Shown here: positions 46,983-57,340 of the stretch, one piece after another
How positions within the stretch are numbered: position 1 is the first letter of the stretch
Layout: every line of letters begins with the position of its first letter
NCBI RefSeq assembly: GCF_014076845.1
Contig: NZ_JACGUT010000082.1
Span: 496,001-560,000 of the forward strand
Origin: Colwellia sp. MB3u-41
Lineage (GTDB): Bacteria > Pseudomonadota > Gammaproteobacteria > Enterobacterales > Alteromonadaceae
DNA: 64,000 bases
Direction: 5' to 3'
The notes under the pieces: model-generated
Told to the model about the DNA's origin: nothing
What the model saw: only the letters and a program-made list of their open reading frames with translations
Database searches by the model: none
Made by a program: the position numbers and the translations under genes

Positions 46983-47759
46983 TTAAATACCGTCACCGTC
47001 AGTATGTAGGCCACATTCTCTCGCCATGCCAGAAAAACGGGTATCACTTTCAGTCATACCTAACGTTAACGGTCGTGTACTGTGCGTGTCGCCAACGGAT
47101 ACATAACCTTTGTCCCATAATGGATGATAAGGCAAATTATGCTTCGTTAGGTACTCATGTACATCTTTATTACTCCAATCAATAATTGGATGAACTTTAA
47201 AGCGACCGCGTAAAATACTGACAACAGGCAAACCTTGACGATGCTCTGATTGCTGACGCCTAACACCAGAAAACCATGTTGCCGCATGCAGTTCATCTAA
47301 ACCACGCTCGAGGGGTTCAACTTTATTACGGCGATTATAGGCTTTTAAAGATGCCTCATCTTTCGCCCATTCTTCGCCATATTTTGCTTGTTGCCATGCC
47401 GCACTTTCAGCTGCACTATACACTTGTAAGTTCAAGTTCAAACGTTCGTTGAGCTTTTCAATAAACTGATAGGTTTCAGGGAATAAGTGTCCGGTATCAG
47501 TAATAAGTACTGGGATATTTGCGTCAACTTGCGTCAACATATGCAACATAACCGCCGATTGAATACCAAAACTTGATGACAAAACAAACTGCGACGGTAA
47601 ATTTTCCATCGACCACTCAACACGCTCGGTGGCGGTTTGCTTTTCTAACAACTCATTCCATTGATTTAACCATGGCTTAGGCAAAGAAGCGGGGAAACGG
47701 TTATTAATCGACGCCTTTATCTCTGTAACATTCGTACTGCTGCTTATAACTTTAGTCAT
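46983..47759 (-). CDS. cysH: Phosphoadenosine phosphosulfate (PAPS) reductase
   Basis: 258 aa. It reduces PAPS to sulfite with thioredoxin. The PAPS site [14 protein letters not shown] (about 61-74) and [12 protein letters not shown] (about 87-98) are present, as are [11 protein letters not shown] and the C-terminal catalytic ECGLH motif. It lacks the second CC...CxxC cysteine set of APS reductases, which supports PAPS as substrate. The start overlaps the cysI end by eight bases; it is the last gene of the cysJIH operon. Confidence 0.95.
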   Translation of the reverse strand: MTKVISSSTNVTEIKASINNRFPASLPKPWLNQWNELLEKQTATERVEWSMENLPSQFVLSSSFGIQSAVMLHMLTQVDANIPVLITDTGHLFPETYQFIEKLNERLNLNLQVYSAAESAAWQQAKYGEEWAKDEASLKAYNRRNKVEPLERGLDELHAATWFSGVRRQQSEHRQGLPVVSILRGRFKVHPIIDWSNKDVHEYLTKHNLPYHPLWDKGYVSVGDTHSTRPLTLGMTESDTRFSGMARECGLHTDGDGI

Positions 47760-49500
47760 GAAAATCTCGCTTGCTGTTTTTCACTTCTGCGATAATACCG
47801 GTGCGGATAGTAAAGTCGCCAAACGCTTCTCTATCCGTGCGCTCTGAAGACCAACGCCCCACTAGCGCATCCATTTCATCAAGAATATCTTGTTCGCTTA
47901 AGTTTTCTTTATACATTTTTGGTACACGCGTTCCGGCTAAGTTTCCACCTAAATGCATATTGTATTTACCCGGACCTTTACCGACTAAGCCAATTTCGGC
48001 CAACATTGCACGGCCACAGCCATTTGGACAACCCGTAACCCGTAAAATAATACTTTCATCACTCATCTTGTGTTTCGCTAAAATCCCCTCAACATCGGTG
48101 ACAAAACCGGGTAAATATCGCTCGGCTTCTGCCATCGCTAATGGACAGGTTGGAAATGATACACAAGCCATAGAGTCTTTACGTTGCTTTGAAACAGTGT
48201 CATTCATCAAGCCATATTCACGAGCAATCGCTTCAATTTTTGCTTTGTCTTCGCTTGCCACTCCGGCCACAATTAAGTTCTGATTGGCTGTCATACGAAA
48301 ATCACCTTTATGAATTTTCGCGATTTCAGCAACACCTGATTTAAGGGGTTTACCTGGTTTATCAAGTAAGCGACCGTTCTCAATAAATAATGCTAAGTGA
48401 TGTCTACCATCAAAACCTTCAACCCAACCGATACGATCGCCACGTTCTGTGAACTCGTAAGGACGTGAGGTTTCAAACGTAATACCAGCACGTTGTTCAA
48501 CTTCCGATTTAAAGGTCTCTACACCGACTCGGTCAAGCGTGTATTTAGTTTTGGCATTTTTACGGTTTACTCGGTTACCCCAATCGCGTTGTGTTGTAAC
48601 AACCGCGGTCGCAACAGCTAAGGTATGAGCTAAAGGCACATAACCAAAGTCGTCTGCTTTGCGAGGATACGTTGACTTATCGCCATGGGTCATTGCTAAA
48701 CCACCGCCAACGAGTACGTTGAAACCGACTAACTTGCCGTTTTTAGCAATCGCGATGAAATTTAAGTCATTGGCATGAACGTCAATGTCATTTTGTGGCG
48801 GAATAACGACCGTTGTTTTGAATTTACGTGGTAAGTAGTTACTGCCTAAAATAGGCTCTTCAGTTTCTTTACCTTCAGGGCCTTCAAGCTTTTCACCGTC
48901 TAACCAAATTTCGGCATAAGCACGAGTTTTTGGTAATAAATGCTCACTAATTTTTATTGCCCATTCATACGCTTCTTGATGAAGTTCTGACTCAATAGGA
49001 TTAGAAGTACATAAAACATTACGGTTAACATCGCCAGCAGTAGCAATTGAATCGATACCAATACTGTTTAATGTTTGATGCATTAATTTAATATTTGGCT
49101 TTAATACGCCATGAAACTGAAACGTTTGACGTGTTGTTAAACGTATACTGCCATATGAGGTACTTTCTTGAGCAAATTTATCAATAGCTAACCACTGCTC
49201 TGGCTTGATAATACCGCCAGGCATACGAGCACGTAACATAACGTTATGTAATGGTTCTAACTTTTGCTTGGTGCGTTCACCACGAATATCACGGTCATCT
49301 TGCTGATACATACCATGAGTTCTAATAATATGATAATTGTCGGCAGTAAAACCACCTGTTGTCTGATCTTTTAAGTCATCAACGATTGTGCCACGTAAAA
49401 AATTACTGTCTGCTTTTAAACGTTCATTATCAGCTTGCTTACCTTCAACAATTAGTGGGCCTGGACCTGTTAGTACGATATCTTTATTTGTTGTCGTCAT
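47752..49500 (-). CDS. cysI: Sulfite reductase hemoprotein, beta component
   Basis: 582 aa. It carries siroheme and a 4Fe-4S cluster and performs the six-electron reduction of sulfite to sulfide. Cluster cysteines are in [17 protein letters not shown] and [10 protein letters not shown] (about 440-490). The substrate-binding arginine/lysine regions ([21 protein letters not shown]) are present. Length is normal. The gene starts directly at the cysJ stop (ATGACG) and overlaps cysH. Confidence 0.96.
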   Translation of the reverse strand: MTTTNKDIVLTGPGPLIVEGKQADNERLKADSNFLRGTIVDDLKDQTTGGFTADNYHIIRTHGMYQQDDRDIRGERTKQKLEPLHNVMLRARMPGGIIKPEQWLAIDKFAQESTSYGSIRLTTRQTFQFHGVLKPNIKLMHQTLNSIGIDSIATAGDVNRNVLCTSNPIESELHQEAYEWAIKISEHLLPKTRAYAEIWLDGEKLEGPEGKETEEPILGSNYLPRKFKTTVVIPPQNDIDVHANDLNFIAIAKNGKLVGFNVLVGGGLAMTHGDKSTYPRKADDFGYVPLAHTLAVATAVVTTQRDWGNRVNRKNAKTKYTLDRVGVETFKSEVEQRAGITFETSRPYEFTERGDRIGWVEGFDGRHHLALFIENGRLLDKPGKPLKSGVAEIAKIHKGDFRMTANQNLIVAGVASEDKAKIEAIAREYGLMNDTVSKQRKDSMACVSFPTCPLAMAEAERYLPGFVTDVEGILAKHKMSDESIILRVTGCPNGCGRAMLAEIGLVGKGPGKYNMHLGGNLAGTRVPKMYKENLSEQDILDEMDALVGRWSSERTDREAFGDFTIRTGIIAEVKNSKRDFHD

Positions 49501-51293
49501 TAGTAAACATCCTTCTGGAAACGCTTCGCGTTGCGTAATTCTTTTAAATAGTCTTGTGCTTGTTCGATGCTTAATTTGCCATGCTCAGCAATAATATCGA
49601 CTAAAGCGAGTTCAACATCTTTTGCCATACGGCTCATGTCACCACAAATATATAAATGTGCGCCACGCTCTAACCAAGCAAAAACTTCGCTGGCTTTTGC
49701 ACGTAAACGATCTTGCACATATATTTTTGTTGCTTGGTCACGAGAAAAAGCTAAATCAAGGTTTGTTAACAAACCTGATTTTAAATAACCTTGCCATTCA
49801 ACTTGGTATAAAAAGTCTTGTGTGAACGTTTGGTCACCAAAAAACAACCAGTTATCACCACTTGCTGTCGTCGCTTCACGTTCTTGCATGAAGGCTCTAA
49901 AAGGCGCAATACCTGTCCCTGGGCCAATCATTATTACCGGAGTATCGCCATTTTCAGGTAAACGAAAATTGTCGTTGTGTTCAATGAAAACTTTAACCAT
50001 ACCGCCTTCTTCAAGACGTTTACCTAAGAAGCTTGAAGCCCCCCCGGTTCTTAAATGATCATTGTCATTGTATTCAACTAAGCCTACAGTTAAATGCACT
50101 TCTTCTTCGACTTCCGCTTGACTAGAAGCAATAGAATATAAACGCGGGGTGATTTTTCTCAGAGCATCAGCAAAATCTTGCGCGGTAACTTCAGCCGGAG
50201 CCGCTTTGACTACATCAACAATTTGATGGTTACCCGCATATTCACGAGCAGCATTTTTATCTTCGCTTAAGGTAAGCAAGTTTTTATCTTTTGATTTATC
50301 AGCCCAAAAACTAATAAAATTAACCGCTGTTTGGGTGATTTCTAGTTTTGATGTTAACGCTTGGGCTAACGATAAACTTTCGCCCGCCACTTCAATGTTT
50401 TCATCTGCTGACAAATTCAATACTGAAATAAGTTCTGCCACTAAGCTTTCGTCATTTTCAAACCAAACACCTAAAGCATCGCCTGCTTGATAAGTTATAC
50501 CTGAATCAGCTAAATCAATTTCAATATGGCGAACATCTTTCGCTGAATCACGGCCGGTAATTTTCTGACTTAAACTTAATTCAGCAGCATAAGGTGCTTG
50601 TTTAGTATATTCACTCATTGCACCTGCTGTTGGCATAGCAACGACATTGTTGGTGTCTACTTCGCTACCAAACAATGCTTTCGCTTTATTAACGACACTG
50701 TCTGACCATGCTTTTACATCTGCGTCATAATCAACATCGCAATCTACACGTGGCGACATTTGCTTTGCACCCAACTTACTTAAGTATTCGTCAAAATCTT
50801 TACCTGTTTGACAGAAAAACTCATAGCTGGTGTCGCCAAGAGCTAAAACACTATAGTATAAGTTGTCGAGCTTAGGGGCTTTCTTCGAGGCTAAAAATTC
50901 ATGTAATGCAATGGCGTCATCAGGTGCTTCACCTTCGCCATTTGTACTCGCAACAATTAGTAAGTGTGTAAGATTCTTAATACTCTTAGGCTTAAAGTCG
51001 CTCATGCTTTTTAAGTCAATGACCATACCTTGCGCATGTGCTTGTGCGGCTAACGCTTTAGCAACACCTTTAGCATTTCCTGTTTGCGAACCAAATAAAA
51101 TCGTTAGCGTTGCCGCCGGGGCTGCAACAGCTGATGGGCTAACGCCTGCGGATGCACCTTCAGATTTAGCCGCTAAATAACCACTTGCCCACGCAAGTTG
51201 TAACGCAGAGTAACTGCCAATAGTGTGTTGTAATGATGAAAGTTGATTTGCATCTAGCATAGTTTTCTGTAAGTTCTGTTGGTTTGGCAACAT
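49500..51293 (-). CDS. cysJ: Sulfite reductase flavoprotein, alpha component
   Basis: 597 aa. Domain order is flavodoxin FMN ([16 protein letters not shown], about 66-81, and [13 protein letters not shown]), connecting FAD domain ([20 protein letters not shown]) and NADPH domain ([30 protein letters not shown]). It passes electrons from NADPH to the CysI heme. It is the first gene of cysJIH. 198 bases upstream are AT-rich with no recognised CysB site. Confidence 0.95.
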   Translation of the reverse strand: MLPNQQNLQKTMLDANQLSSLQHTIGSYSALQLAWASGYLAAKSEGASAGVSPSAVAAPAATLTILFGSQTGNAKGVAKALAAQAHAQGMVIDLKSMSDFKPKSIKNLTHLLIVASTNGEGEAPDDAIALHEFLASKKAPKLDNLYYSVLALGDTSYEFFCQTGKDFDEYLSKLGAKQMSPRVDCDVDYDADVKAWSDSVVNKAKALFGSEVDTNNVVAMPTAGAMSEYTKQAPYAAELSLSQKITGRDSAKDVRHIEIDLADSGITYQAGDALGVWFENDESLVAELISVLNLSADENIEVAGESLSLAQALTSKLEITQTAVNFISFWADKSKDKNLLTLSEDKNAAREYAGNHQIVDVVKAAPAEVTAQDFADALRKITPRLYSIASSQAEVEEEVHLTVGLVEYNDNDHLRTGGASSFLGKRLEEGGMVKVFIEHNDNFRLPENGDTPVIMIGPGTGIAPFRAFMQEREATTASGDNWLFFGDQTFTQDFLYQVEWQGYLKSGLLTNLDLAFSRDQATKIYVQDRLRAKASEVFAWLERGAHLYICGDMSRMAKDVELALVDIIAEHGKLSIEQAQDYLKELRNAKRFQKDVY

Positions 51294-51491
51294 AAGGTCA
51301 ATTCGCCCATTTAAATTTAATAAAATAATAATAGACTGGCTTTGCCGATAATAAAAAGAATAGAAAAGGCTTTTTTATTCCAAAATGGAATAAAAAAACT
51401 TTCAAACTAACAATGTTTATTGGTCATAGCTTTAAGCTATTCTTTTTCTTGATCTTTATATAAGAGACGACCACACTCTTAATAAGCTAAC

Positions 51492-52613
51492 GTGATAGAT
51501 GAAGTTATGGAAAAAGTAGCGGCGATAATTATTGGTGCAGGGGTTGTCGGGTTAGCCATTGGCGCTAAATTGAGTAACGATGTAAATAATGTCCTTATTA
51601 TTGATAAAAACCCCCATTTTGGCGAGGAAACTAGTAGCCGTAATAGTGAAGTTATTCATGCTGGCATTTATTATCCTCAGCACAGTTTAAAAGCCAAACT
51701 CTGCGTAAAAGGCAAAGAAAAACTTTACCAATATTGTAAAGACCGCAATATTCCCCATCAACGCTTAGGAAAACTTCTCGTTGCCCATGGCCGCGCCGAA
51801 GAAATATCCTTAAAAAACACGTTAAAGCAAGCCGCACTTAATGGTGTTAATGATCTTACTTGGCTAACGGAAAGTGAGCTTAAAGTGTCTAATCCAGAGT
51901 TGCATGCCACTGCAGCTTTACTTTCCCCCTCAACAGGTATTATTGATGTTCATTGCTATATGCAAGCATTACTGGCAGACATTGAACACAATAAAGGCCA
52001 GTTTGTTGGACAAACCCAGTTTATTAACGCAGAAAAAAGTCGTGATGGATTTATTGTTACCTTAAATAGCCAAGGTGAGATCATGCAGTTACATTGTCAT
52101 TATTTGATTAATGCCGGGGGATTACACAGCACCAAAGTGGCCGAAAACATTAAGGCTTTAGCAAAAACACATATTCCAAAACTTTATTATTGTCGAGGGC
52201 ACTATTTTTCCTACCAAGGAAAAAGCCCTTTTACGCAACTGATTTATCCGCTACCTCAAGCATATGGTCTAGGTATTCATGCCTCATTAGATATTGGCGG
52301 ACAATTAAAGTTTGGCCCAGACACGCAGTATATCGATAGTATTGACTACCAAGTATCGGCTCATTTAAAAGCTAAATTTGTTAGCGCTATTCAACGCTAC
52401 TACCCAACTTTAGATGAGTCACGCTTGCAACCGGCTTATTCTGGTATACGCCCTAAACTGCAGGGTCCCTCTGATGGTTTTAAAGATTTTATTATTCAAG
52501 GCGAAAAAGAACATGGTTTAAAGGGATTAGTTAATTTATTTGGTATTGATTCGCCCGGCCTAACTTCCAGTTTAGCTATCGCTGAGTATGTTGGCGAGCA
52601 ACTGGCAATATAA
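51492..52613 (+). CDS. lhgO: FAD-dependent oxidoreductase, L-2-hydroxyglutarate oxidase-like
   Basis: 373 aa from GTG 51492, or 368 aa from ATG 51507; the latter matches the family's short N-terminus better. FAD motif AAIIIGAGVVGLAIGAKLS (about 10-28), SSRNSEVIHAGIYYP and a C-terminal FGIDSPGLTSSLAIAEYV match the YgaF/LhgO group of the DAO superfamily. LhgO oxidises L-2-hydroxyglutarate to 2-oxoglutarate and feeds electrons to the respiratory chain. Substrate is inferred from these motifs. The gene stands alone and runs into a tandem repeat array and terminator. Confidence 0.82.
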   Translation: MIDEVMEKVAAIIIGAGVVGLAIGAKLSNDVNNVLIIDKNPHFGEETSSRNSEVIHAGIYYPQHSLKAKLCVKGKEKLYQYCKDRNIPHQRLGKLLVAHGRAEEISLKNTLKQAALNGVNDLTWLTESELKVSNPELHATAALLSPSTGIIDVHCYMQALLADIEHNKGQFVGQTQFINAEKSRDGFIVTLNSQGEIMQLHCHYLINAGGLHSTKVAENIKALAKTHIPKLYYCRGHYFSYQGKSPFTQLIYPLPQAYGLGIHASLDIGGQLKFGPDTQYIDSIDYQVSAHLKAKFVSAIQRYYPTLDESRLQPAYSGIRPKLQGPSDGFKDFIIQGEKEHGLKGLVNLFGIDSPGLTSSLAIAEYVGEQLAI

Positions 52614-52642
52614 GATTATATCTTTGAATATCGGAGAATGAC

Positions 52643-52810
52643 CATCCTGAACATATACGTTCCTTCCCATCCATGGCAACGCGTTATACCGTTCATCCTG
52701 AACATATACGCTCCTTCCCATCCATGGCAACGCGTTATACCGTTCATCCTGAACATATACGCTCCTTCCCATCCATGGCAACGCGTTATACCGTTCATCC
52801 TGAACATATA
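52643..52810. repeat. 51-bp tandem repeat array (three full units and a partial one)
   Basis: Units start at 52643, 52694, 52745 and 52796 (partial), each beginning CATCCTGAACATATACG and containing a CCATGG palindrome and CAACGCGTTATACCG. They are nearly identical; the first differs by one base (ACGTTCC for ACGCTCC). On the minus strand each unit has GAAGGAG seven bases before an ATG. Because 51 is a multiple of three, two minus-strand frames stay open across the array, giving 17-residue repeats. The array lies between convergent lhgO and fkpA, just before their shared terminator. Confidence 0.92.
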
Positions 52811-52839
52811 AAAGCCAATTGTTTACACAATTGGCTTTT
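52810..52839. terminator. Bidirectional terminator between lhgO and fkpA
   Basis: AAAAGCCAATTG (52810-52821) and CAATTGGCTTTT (52828-52839) pair perfectly, with A- and T-rich flanks for both directions. Confidence 0.87.
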
Positions 52840-52861
52840 TTGACAGAAACGTTATTACTGA

Positions 52862-53620
52862 CTATTTAATCGCTTCTTCTGGTGTAGCTGCCTTTTTAAT
52901 GTCTAATAATTCAATTTCAAACTGTAATACTGAATTACCTGGCATCCCATTTTGTGGGTTACCAGCTGGTCCGTAGGCTAAATCAGAGGGAATAGTAAAA
53001 ATATACTTTGAGCCAACTGACATTAACTGTACGCCTTCCGTCCAACCTTTAATAACACGGTTTAATGGGAATACTGACGGCTTGCCGCGGTCGTGTGAAC
53101 TGTCAAACTTTTCACCATCGATGAAAGTGCCAGTGTAGTGAACAGTTACCGTATCAGCGGCGCTAGGTTTTTCACCTTCACTTTCAGTTACAACAACATA
53201 TTGAATACCTGATTCAGTAATTTTTACACCGTCTTTCTTAGCATTTTCTTCTAAAAACTTGGTGCCTTGTTCAATTGCTGCAGCAGATTCAGCTGTCGCT
53301 GCTTCTTGTTGTTTTGCTTTCATTTGTTCATCAAGACTCATTAATAACGCTTGAATCTCTTCTTTTTCAATAATTGACTTGCCAGCAAGACTGTCGGTAA
53401 ATCCGCGGGTAATTAATGCTTGGTCAAGTGGAACACCTAATTTTTCATGTTGATCAAGGTTCTTTTGCATGTACATGCCAATTGAAGCACCTAAACTGTA
53501 AGATTGCTTTTGTATTTCAGTTTCTAAAACAGGCGCTGGTGCTGTTTGTTCTACACTTTCTTGACAGCCAAACACTGACACAAGTGCAATAGCTAACATA
53601 GTTGGCTTAAATAATTTCAT
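52862..53620 (-). CDS. fkpA: FKBP-type peptidyl-prolyl isomerase, FkpA-like lipoprotein
   Basis: 252 aa. The signal peptide has the lipobox VFGC (cysteine about 19), so a lipoprotein is likely, unlike soluble E. coli FkpA. The N-terminal dimerisation domain (SYSLGASIGMYMQKN, FTDSLAGKS, about 40-130) is followed by an FKBP domain (VTVHYTGTFIDGEKFDSS, VIKGWTEGVQLMSVGSKY, LAYGPAG, VLQFEIELLDI). Aromatic catalytic residues are conserved. It assists folding of envelope proteins. It lies beside slyX, as in many gammaproteobacteria, with one extra gene between. Confidence 0.9.
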   Translation of the reverse strand: MKLFKPTMLAIALVSVFGCQESVEQTAPAPVLETEIQKQSYSLGASIGMYMQKNLDQHEKLGVPLDQALITRGFTDSLAGKSIIEKEEIQALLMSLDEQMKAKQQEAATAESAAAIEQGTKFLEENAKKDGVKITESGIQYVVVTESEGEKPSAADTVTVHYTGTFIDGEKFDSSHDRGKPSVFPLNRVIKGWTEGVQLMSVGSKYIFTIPSDLAYGPAGNPQNGMPGNSVLQFEIELLDIKKAATPEEAIK

Positions 53621-53750
53621 TTTTTCTCCGTTAACATAACCTAGTACTCAGGTGGAGGAAGTCCCCTAAGCTATTGATTAAATATTATGTATTGTTAGAC
53701 AATGCGGCTTATACTAACGATAAATTAACTAAGAAAAAAGTATTAATATT

Positions 53751-54743
53751 GTGAACAAGTGTAATAACAAGCTAACACTGCTTTTCGTCTGTCTCTTTTC
53801 CTTACTTAATAGCGCTTGTCAGCCTGCTGGCGACAAACCTATACAACGCTGGCAGCATGCTACAGAAGGCTCCTACGCGGCTAATCTTTCTAATGATGCT
53901 AAATACAGTGTTGTTTCTTCTATTCATCATGGTTTAAGTTTATGGGACATAGAAAAAAATGCACTAAAATACCGCTGGTCACAACAGCAAAACAGTAGCG
54001 ATAACTTAGTGCTGTTAGCCGACATTTCAAACAACAATAGTCATGCGCTCACTGCAAACCGAGAAGCTTTTTCTTTGTGGAATATAACTACAGGAGAATC
54101 TGAGGGTTATTGGAAAGTACGCGAATCAACAATTCGTGATATTGCTTTGTCTAATAATGGTGATTTTATTCTCCTTGGTAAAAGCAACGGGACCGTTGTT
54201 CACATTACGATGAGTAACGGTCGTCGTTTAGAGTTTTTAGGTCACACAGAAAAAATTAATGCGGTTGACATGCTTCCCAATGGCCGTATCGCTATTTCAG
54301 GCGGTAATGATTACGTTGCTTATATATGGGACACACAAAGTGGTCAGGTTATTTATCGATTTAACCACCCAAGTAGGGTCACTATGGTGGCTATTGATCC
54401 CAAAGGTCGCTTCGCTTTTACCGCAGACAGTCAAAAATCATCGAACATTTGGGATTTAAAAACAGGTAAACGCATCAGCCAATTACAGTACTTTAATCGC
54501 CAGGAGATTTTCAGCTCTGTACGATTTTCTGACGATGGCACTAAATTATTAACCGGAGCTCCTACTCGAAAGGTTAACCTTTGGAGTATCGCGACGGGTG
54601 AAAGACTAGACAGCTGGCGAGTAACGCCAAAAGAAAGTATTCGTGCTGCGGGTGCGGTAGTGTATAGTGTCGCCTTTAGAGAAAAGAACCAAATCATCAC
54701 TGAAAGTTCATCTGGATACGCTGAACTTTGGCAAAGAAAGTAG
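53751..54743 (+). CDS. WD40-type beta-propeller lipoprotein
   Basis: 330 aa, GTG start. The N-terminus is a lipoprotein signal (LLFVCLFSLLNSAC, lipobox cysteine about 24). The rest shows WD40-like repeats: GLSLWDIEKN, AFSLWNITTG, GHTEKINAVDMLPNGRIAIS with YVAYIWDTQSGQ, SSNIWDLKTGK, KVNLWSIATGE and YAELWQ. The repeats would form one propeller anchored to a membrane. Proteins of this type often scaffold envelope assemblies; no partner is known here. It is inserted between fkpA and slyX and lies 19 bases before slyX, so the two may be co-transcribed. Confidence 0.85.
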   Translation: MNKCNNKLTLLFVCLFSLLNSACQPAGDKPIQRWQHATEGSYAANLSNDAKYSVVSSIHHGLSLWDIEKNALKYRWSQQQNSSDNLVLLADISNNNSHALTANREAFSLWNITTGESEGYWKVRESTIRDIALSNNGDFILLGKSNGTVVHITMSNGRRLEFLGHTEKINAVDMLPNGRIAISGGNDYVAYIWDTQSGQVIYRFNHPSRVTMVAIDPKGRFAFTADSQKSSNIWDLKTGKRISQLQYFNRQEIFSSVRFSDDGTKLLTGAPTRKVNLWSIATGERLDSWRVTPKESIRAAGAVVYSVAFREKNQIITESSSGYAELWQRK

Positions 54744-54762
54744 CGCTAGGTAACCCAAAATC

Positions 54763-54999
54763 ATGACAATAGAAACCCCCAGAGACATTATCGAATTACG
54801 AGAAAGTGTGGAAGCGCTTCAATCTCGCAATGCTTTTCAAGACGATATTATTGAGCAATTAAACAATGAGCTTGCTATCCATCAATTAGAGCTTTCAGAG
54901 CTGAGATCTCAGCTAAAATTAATCGCTAGACGAGTGCAAGATAATGCTCCAGGGCAAAGCCAATCGCAAGAAGTAGAGCCACCACCACCTCATTATTAA
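54763..54999 (+). CDS. slyX: SlyX family protein
   Basis: 78 aa. It is a short coiled coil (VEALQSRNAFQDDIIEQLNN, LSELRSQLKLIARRV) with the proline-rich end typical of SlyX (EVEPPPPHY). Function in bacteria is not established. It keeps the usual position near fkpA and yheV. Confidence 0.9.
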   Translation: MTIETPRDIIELRESVEALQSRNAFQDDIIEQLNNELAIHQLELSELRSQLKLIARRVQDNAPGQSQSQEVEPPPPHY

Positions 55000-55067
55000 T
55001 GTAGTTGTTCTACTTCTACTCGTGTGAATGACATCCTGAATAATTTCAGGTTGTCAAAACACCCACA

Positions 55068-55271
55068 TTACTCTTGCTTAAAAATACCAAACACTTGCTC
55101 TTTTGGACGAATTTGTTTCACGACATGTTCTTCTGGTTGTGACATCTGGTGTCCACAGCTCACGCAGGTGACTTTTTCAATGTTGTTTTCTTTGGTTAAA
55201 CCCATCGTATCCATAGCATTACATTTTGGGCAAATAGCGCCAGCAATAAATCTTTTTTTCATGTTTTTCAA
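55068..55271 (-). CDS. yheV: YheV family zinc-ribbon protein
   Basis: 67 aa, or 64 aa from the internal ATG at 55262. A zinc ribbon is formed by CPKC (about 14-17) and CVSC (about 36-39), with KKRFIAGAICP before and a conserved C-terminal FGIF. The YheV (DUF2387) family is of unknown function and is often placed beside slyX/slyD, as here. It converges with slyX. Confidence 0.9.
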   Translation of the reverse strand: MKNMKKRFIAGAICPKCNAMDTMGLTKENNIEKVTCVSCGHQMSQPEEHVVKQIRPKEQVFGIFKQE

Positions 55272-55364
55272 TCCAAATAGAATCCAGTAACATTATTTTA
55301 CCTTGAATCTTATCGATAGGAAAAGGACAATAGCACTCTGAATTAAAATGAGTAATTATAAACC

Positions 55365-57272
55365 ATGATCATAGCCACCGACTTAAGCTTAGATAGAGGC
55401 GCTAAAAACCTTATAAAGGCATCAAGCTTTACTATACATCCTAACCACAAAGTTGGCTTAGTGGGCGCTAATGGCTGTGGAAAATCGTCTTTATTTGCTG
55501 CGCTATTAGGTGATTTACAACCCGACAGAGGTGATGTAAGCATGCCTTCGGGCTGGGATGTCGCCACGGTAAAACAAGAAACACCTGCGCTTGAACAATC
55601 AGCTTTAGATTATGTTATGGACGGTGATAAAGAGTTTCGTCAGCTGGAACAAAAACTTGAACAAGCACGGTTAAATGATGACGGTAACCAAGAAGCCCTC
55701 ATTATTAACCACATTGATGCCATTAATGGCTATAGTTTGCCTGCACGTGCCAGCGAATTGTTACATGGGTTAGGTTTTTTACAAGAACAACTCGGTAATG
55801 CCGTAAAAGCTTTTTCGGGTGGGTGGCGAATGCGCCTTAACTTAGCTCAGGCTCTTATTAGCCGAGCAGATCTTTTATTACTCGATGAGCCCACCAATCA
55901 TCTAGATTTAGATGCGGTAATTTGGTTGCAACGTTGGCTAAAACGCTTCACAGGTACTTTAGTGCTGATTTCACATGACCGCGATTTTCTTGACGATGTT
56001 ATCGGACAAATTTTGCATATAGAGCACCAAGAGGCAAAGTTATATTCTGGAAATTATACCGCCTTTGAACGCCAACGCGCCGAACATTTAGCCCAACAAG
56101 ATGCACAATTTCAAAAGCAGCAAAAAGAAGTTGCCCACTTAACCTCATTTGTTGATCGTTTTAGAGCAAAAGCCAGCAAAGCCAAACAAGCACAAAGTCG
56201 TTTAAAACGTCTACAAAAATTACCCGACTTAGCGCCAGCACATATCGACAGTCAATTTACCTTTAGTTTTAAAACACCCGAGACACTGCCGTATCCGTTA
56301 TTGGCCTTAAAAGAAACGACCTGTGGCTATAGCCAAGAAGCCATTATTTTACGAGATGTCGGTTTAACACTTGTGCCCGGAAGTCGAATAGGTCTTCTAG
56401 GGAGAAATGGCGCAGGTAAATCGACACTGATAAAGTCGTTAGCTGGTGATATAGCGTTAATTAATGGCGAACGCTATTGTGCTCAAGATTTAACCATAGG
56501 TTACTTTTCTCAGCATCAACTTGAACAATTACATATGCCAAGCAGTGCTATTGAACATATTGTCCGTGCGAGACCTGAAACCACAGAGTTACAAGCTCGG
56601 AGTTTTTTAGGTAGCTTTGGTTTTACTGGCGACCAAGCATTATCACCGGTAGAAACCATGTCTGGTGGAGAAAAAGCACGCTTGGTATTGGCATTAATTG
56701 TTAATGAGAAGCCACAATTATTATTACTCGATGAACCCACTAACCATCTTGATTTAGAAATGCGTCAAGCCTTGGTCTTCGCTTTACAAGATTTCGAAGG
56801 GGCTATTATTTTGATCGCCCATGATCGCTTTTTATTAGAATCATGTGTTGACGAATTTTTCTTGGTGGCTAATGGGCAAGTTAATGAGTTTTTAGGAGAT
56901 ATTGACGATTATCAACAATGGTTAAACGACGATAAAAAGCAAACACTCAAAAATACCAAGCCAGCAAAATCTGCTGAAATTGTTGATAAGAAACAATTAC
57001 GAAAAGAACAGGCTGAATTACGCAAAAAAGCATCACCGTTGCGTAAGCAAGCAGATAAGTACGAGAAAAAAGTACAGCTATTGCATACCGAATTAGCTGA
57101 GGTGGAAGCGATATTAGCCGAAAGTGATATATATCAAAGTGAGCATAAATCACGCTTAGCGACACTCATTAAGCAACAAGCGAGTCTCAAAGCAAACATT
57201 GAAGACAATGAAATGTATTGGCTTGAATTAGAAGAACAAATTGAAGAAGTTATGTTACAAGTTTCAATATAA
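55365..57272 (+). CDS. yheS: ABC-F family ATPase
   Basis: 635 aa. Two ABC domains have no membrane part. The first has GANGCGKSS (about 35-43), FSGGWRMRL and LLLDEPTNHLD. The second has GRNGAGKST (about 346-354), MSGGEKARL and LLLDEPTNHLD. A linker with many Gln/Lys residues lies between them, and a C-terminal coiled coil (ELRKKASPLRKQADKYEKKV) ends the protein. ABC-F proteins act on the ribosome; YheS-type members are thought to relieve stalled translation. Length and domain order are normal. Confidence 0.94.
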   Translation: MIIATDLSLDRGAKNLIKASSFTIHPNHKVGLVGANGCGKSSLFAALLGDLQPDRGDVSMPSGWDVATVKQETPALEQSALDYVMDGDKEFRQLEQKLEQARLNDDGNQEALIINHIDAINGYSLPARASELLHGLGFLQEQLGNAVKAFSGGWRMRLNLAQALISRADLLLLDEPTNHLDLDAVIWLQRWLKRFTGTLVLISHDRDFLDDVIGQILHIEHQEAKLYSGNYTAFERQRAEHLAQQDAQFQKQQKEVAHLTSFVDRFRAKASKAKQAQSRLKRLQKLPDLAPAHIDSQFTFSFKTPETLPYPLLALKETTCGYSQEAIILRDVGLTLVPGSRIGLLGRNGAGKSTLIKSLAGDIALINGERYCAQDLTIGYFSQHQLEQLHMPSSAIEHIVRARPETTELQARSFLGSFGFTGDQALSPVETMSGGEKARLVLALIVNEKPQLLLLDEPTNHLDLEMRQALVFALQDFEGAIILIAHDRFLLESCVDEFFLVANGQVNEFLGDIDDYQQWLNDDKKQTLKNTKPAKSAEIVDKKQLRKEQAELRKKASPLRKQADKYEKKVQLLHTELAEVEAILAESDIYQSEHKSRLATLIKQQASLKANIEDNEMYWLELEEQIEEVMLQVSI

Positions 57273-57340
57273 AATTTAATCATAAATTTTACATTACTTG
57301 CTACACTTAATATCAATACCCTTAAAATAATGAGAACCTT

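Noticed and set aside
47771-48283. 170-residue plus-strand frame opposite cysI
   Set aside because: Shadow frame; cysI motifs are intact on the other strand.
52572-52807. Repetitive protein genes of 63 and 69 residues on the minus strand
   Set aside because: Both frames are produced by a repeat length divisible by three and overlap each other; no independent support for coding.
52643-52810. CRISPR array
   Set aside because: Units of 51 bp follow each other directly without variable spacers, and no cas gene is present.
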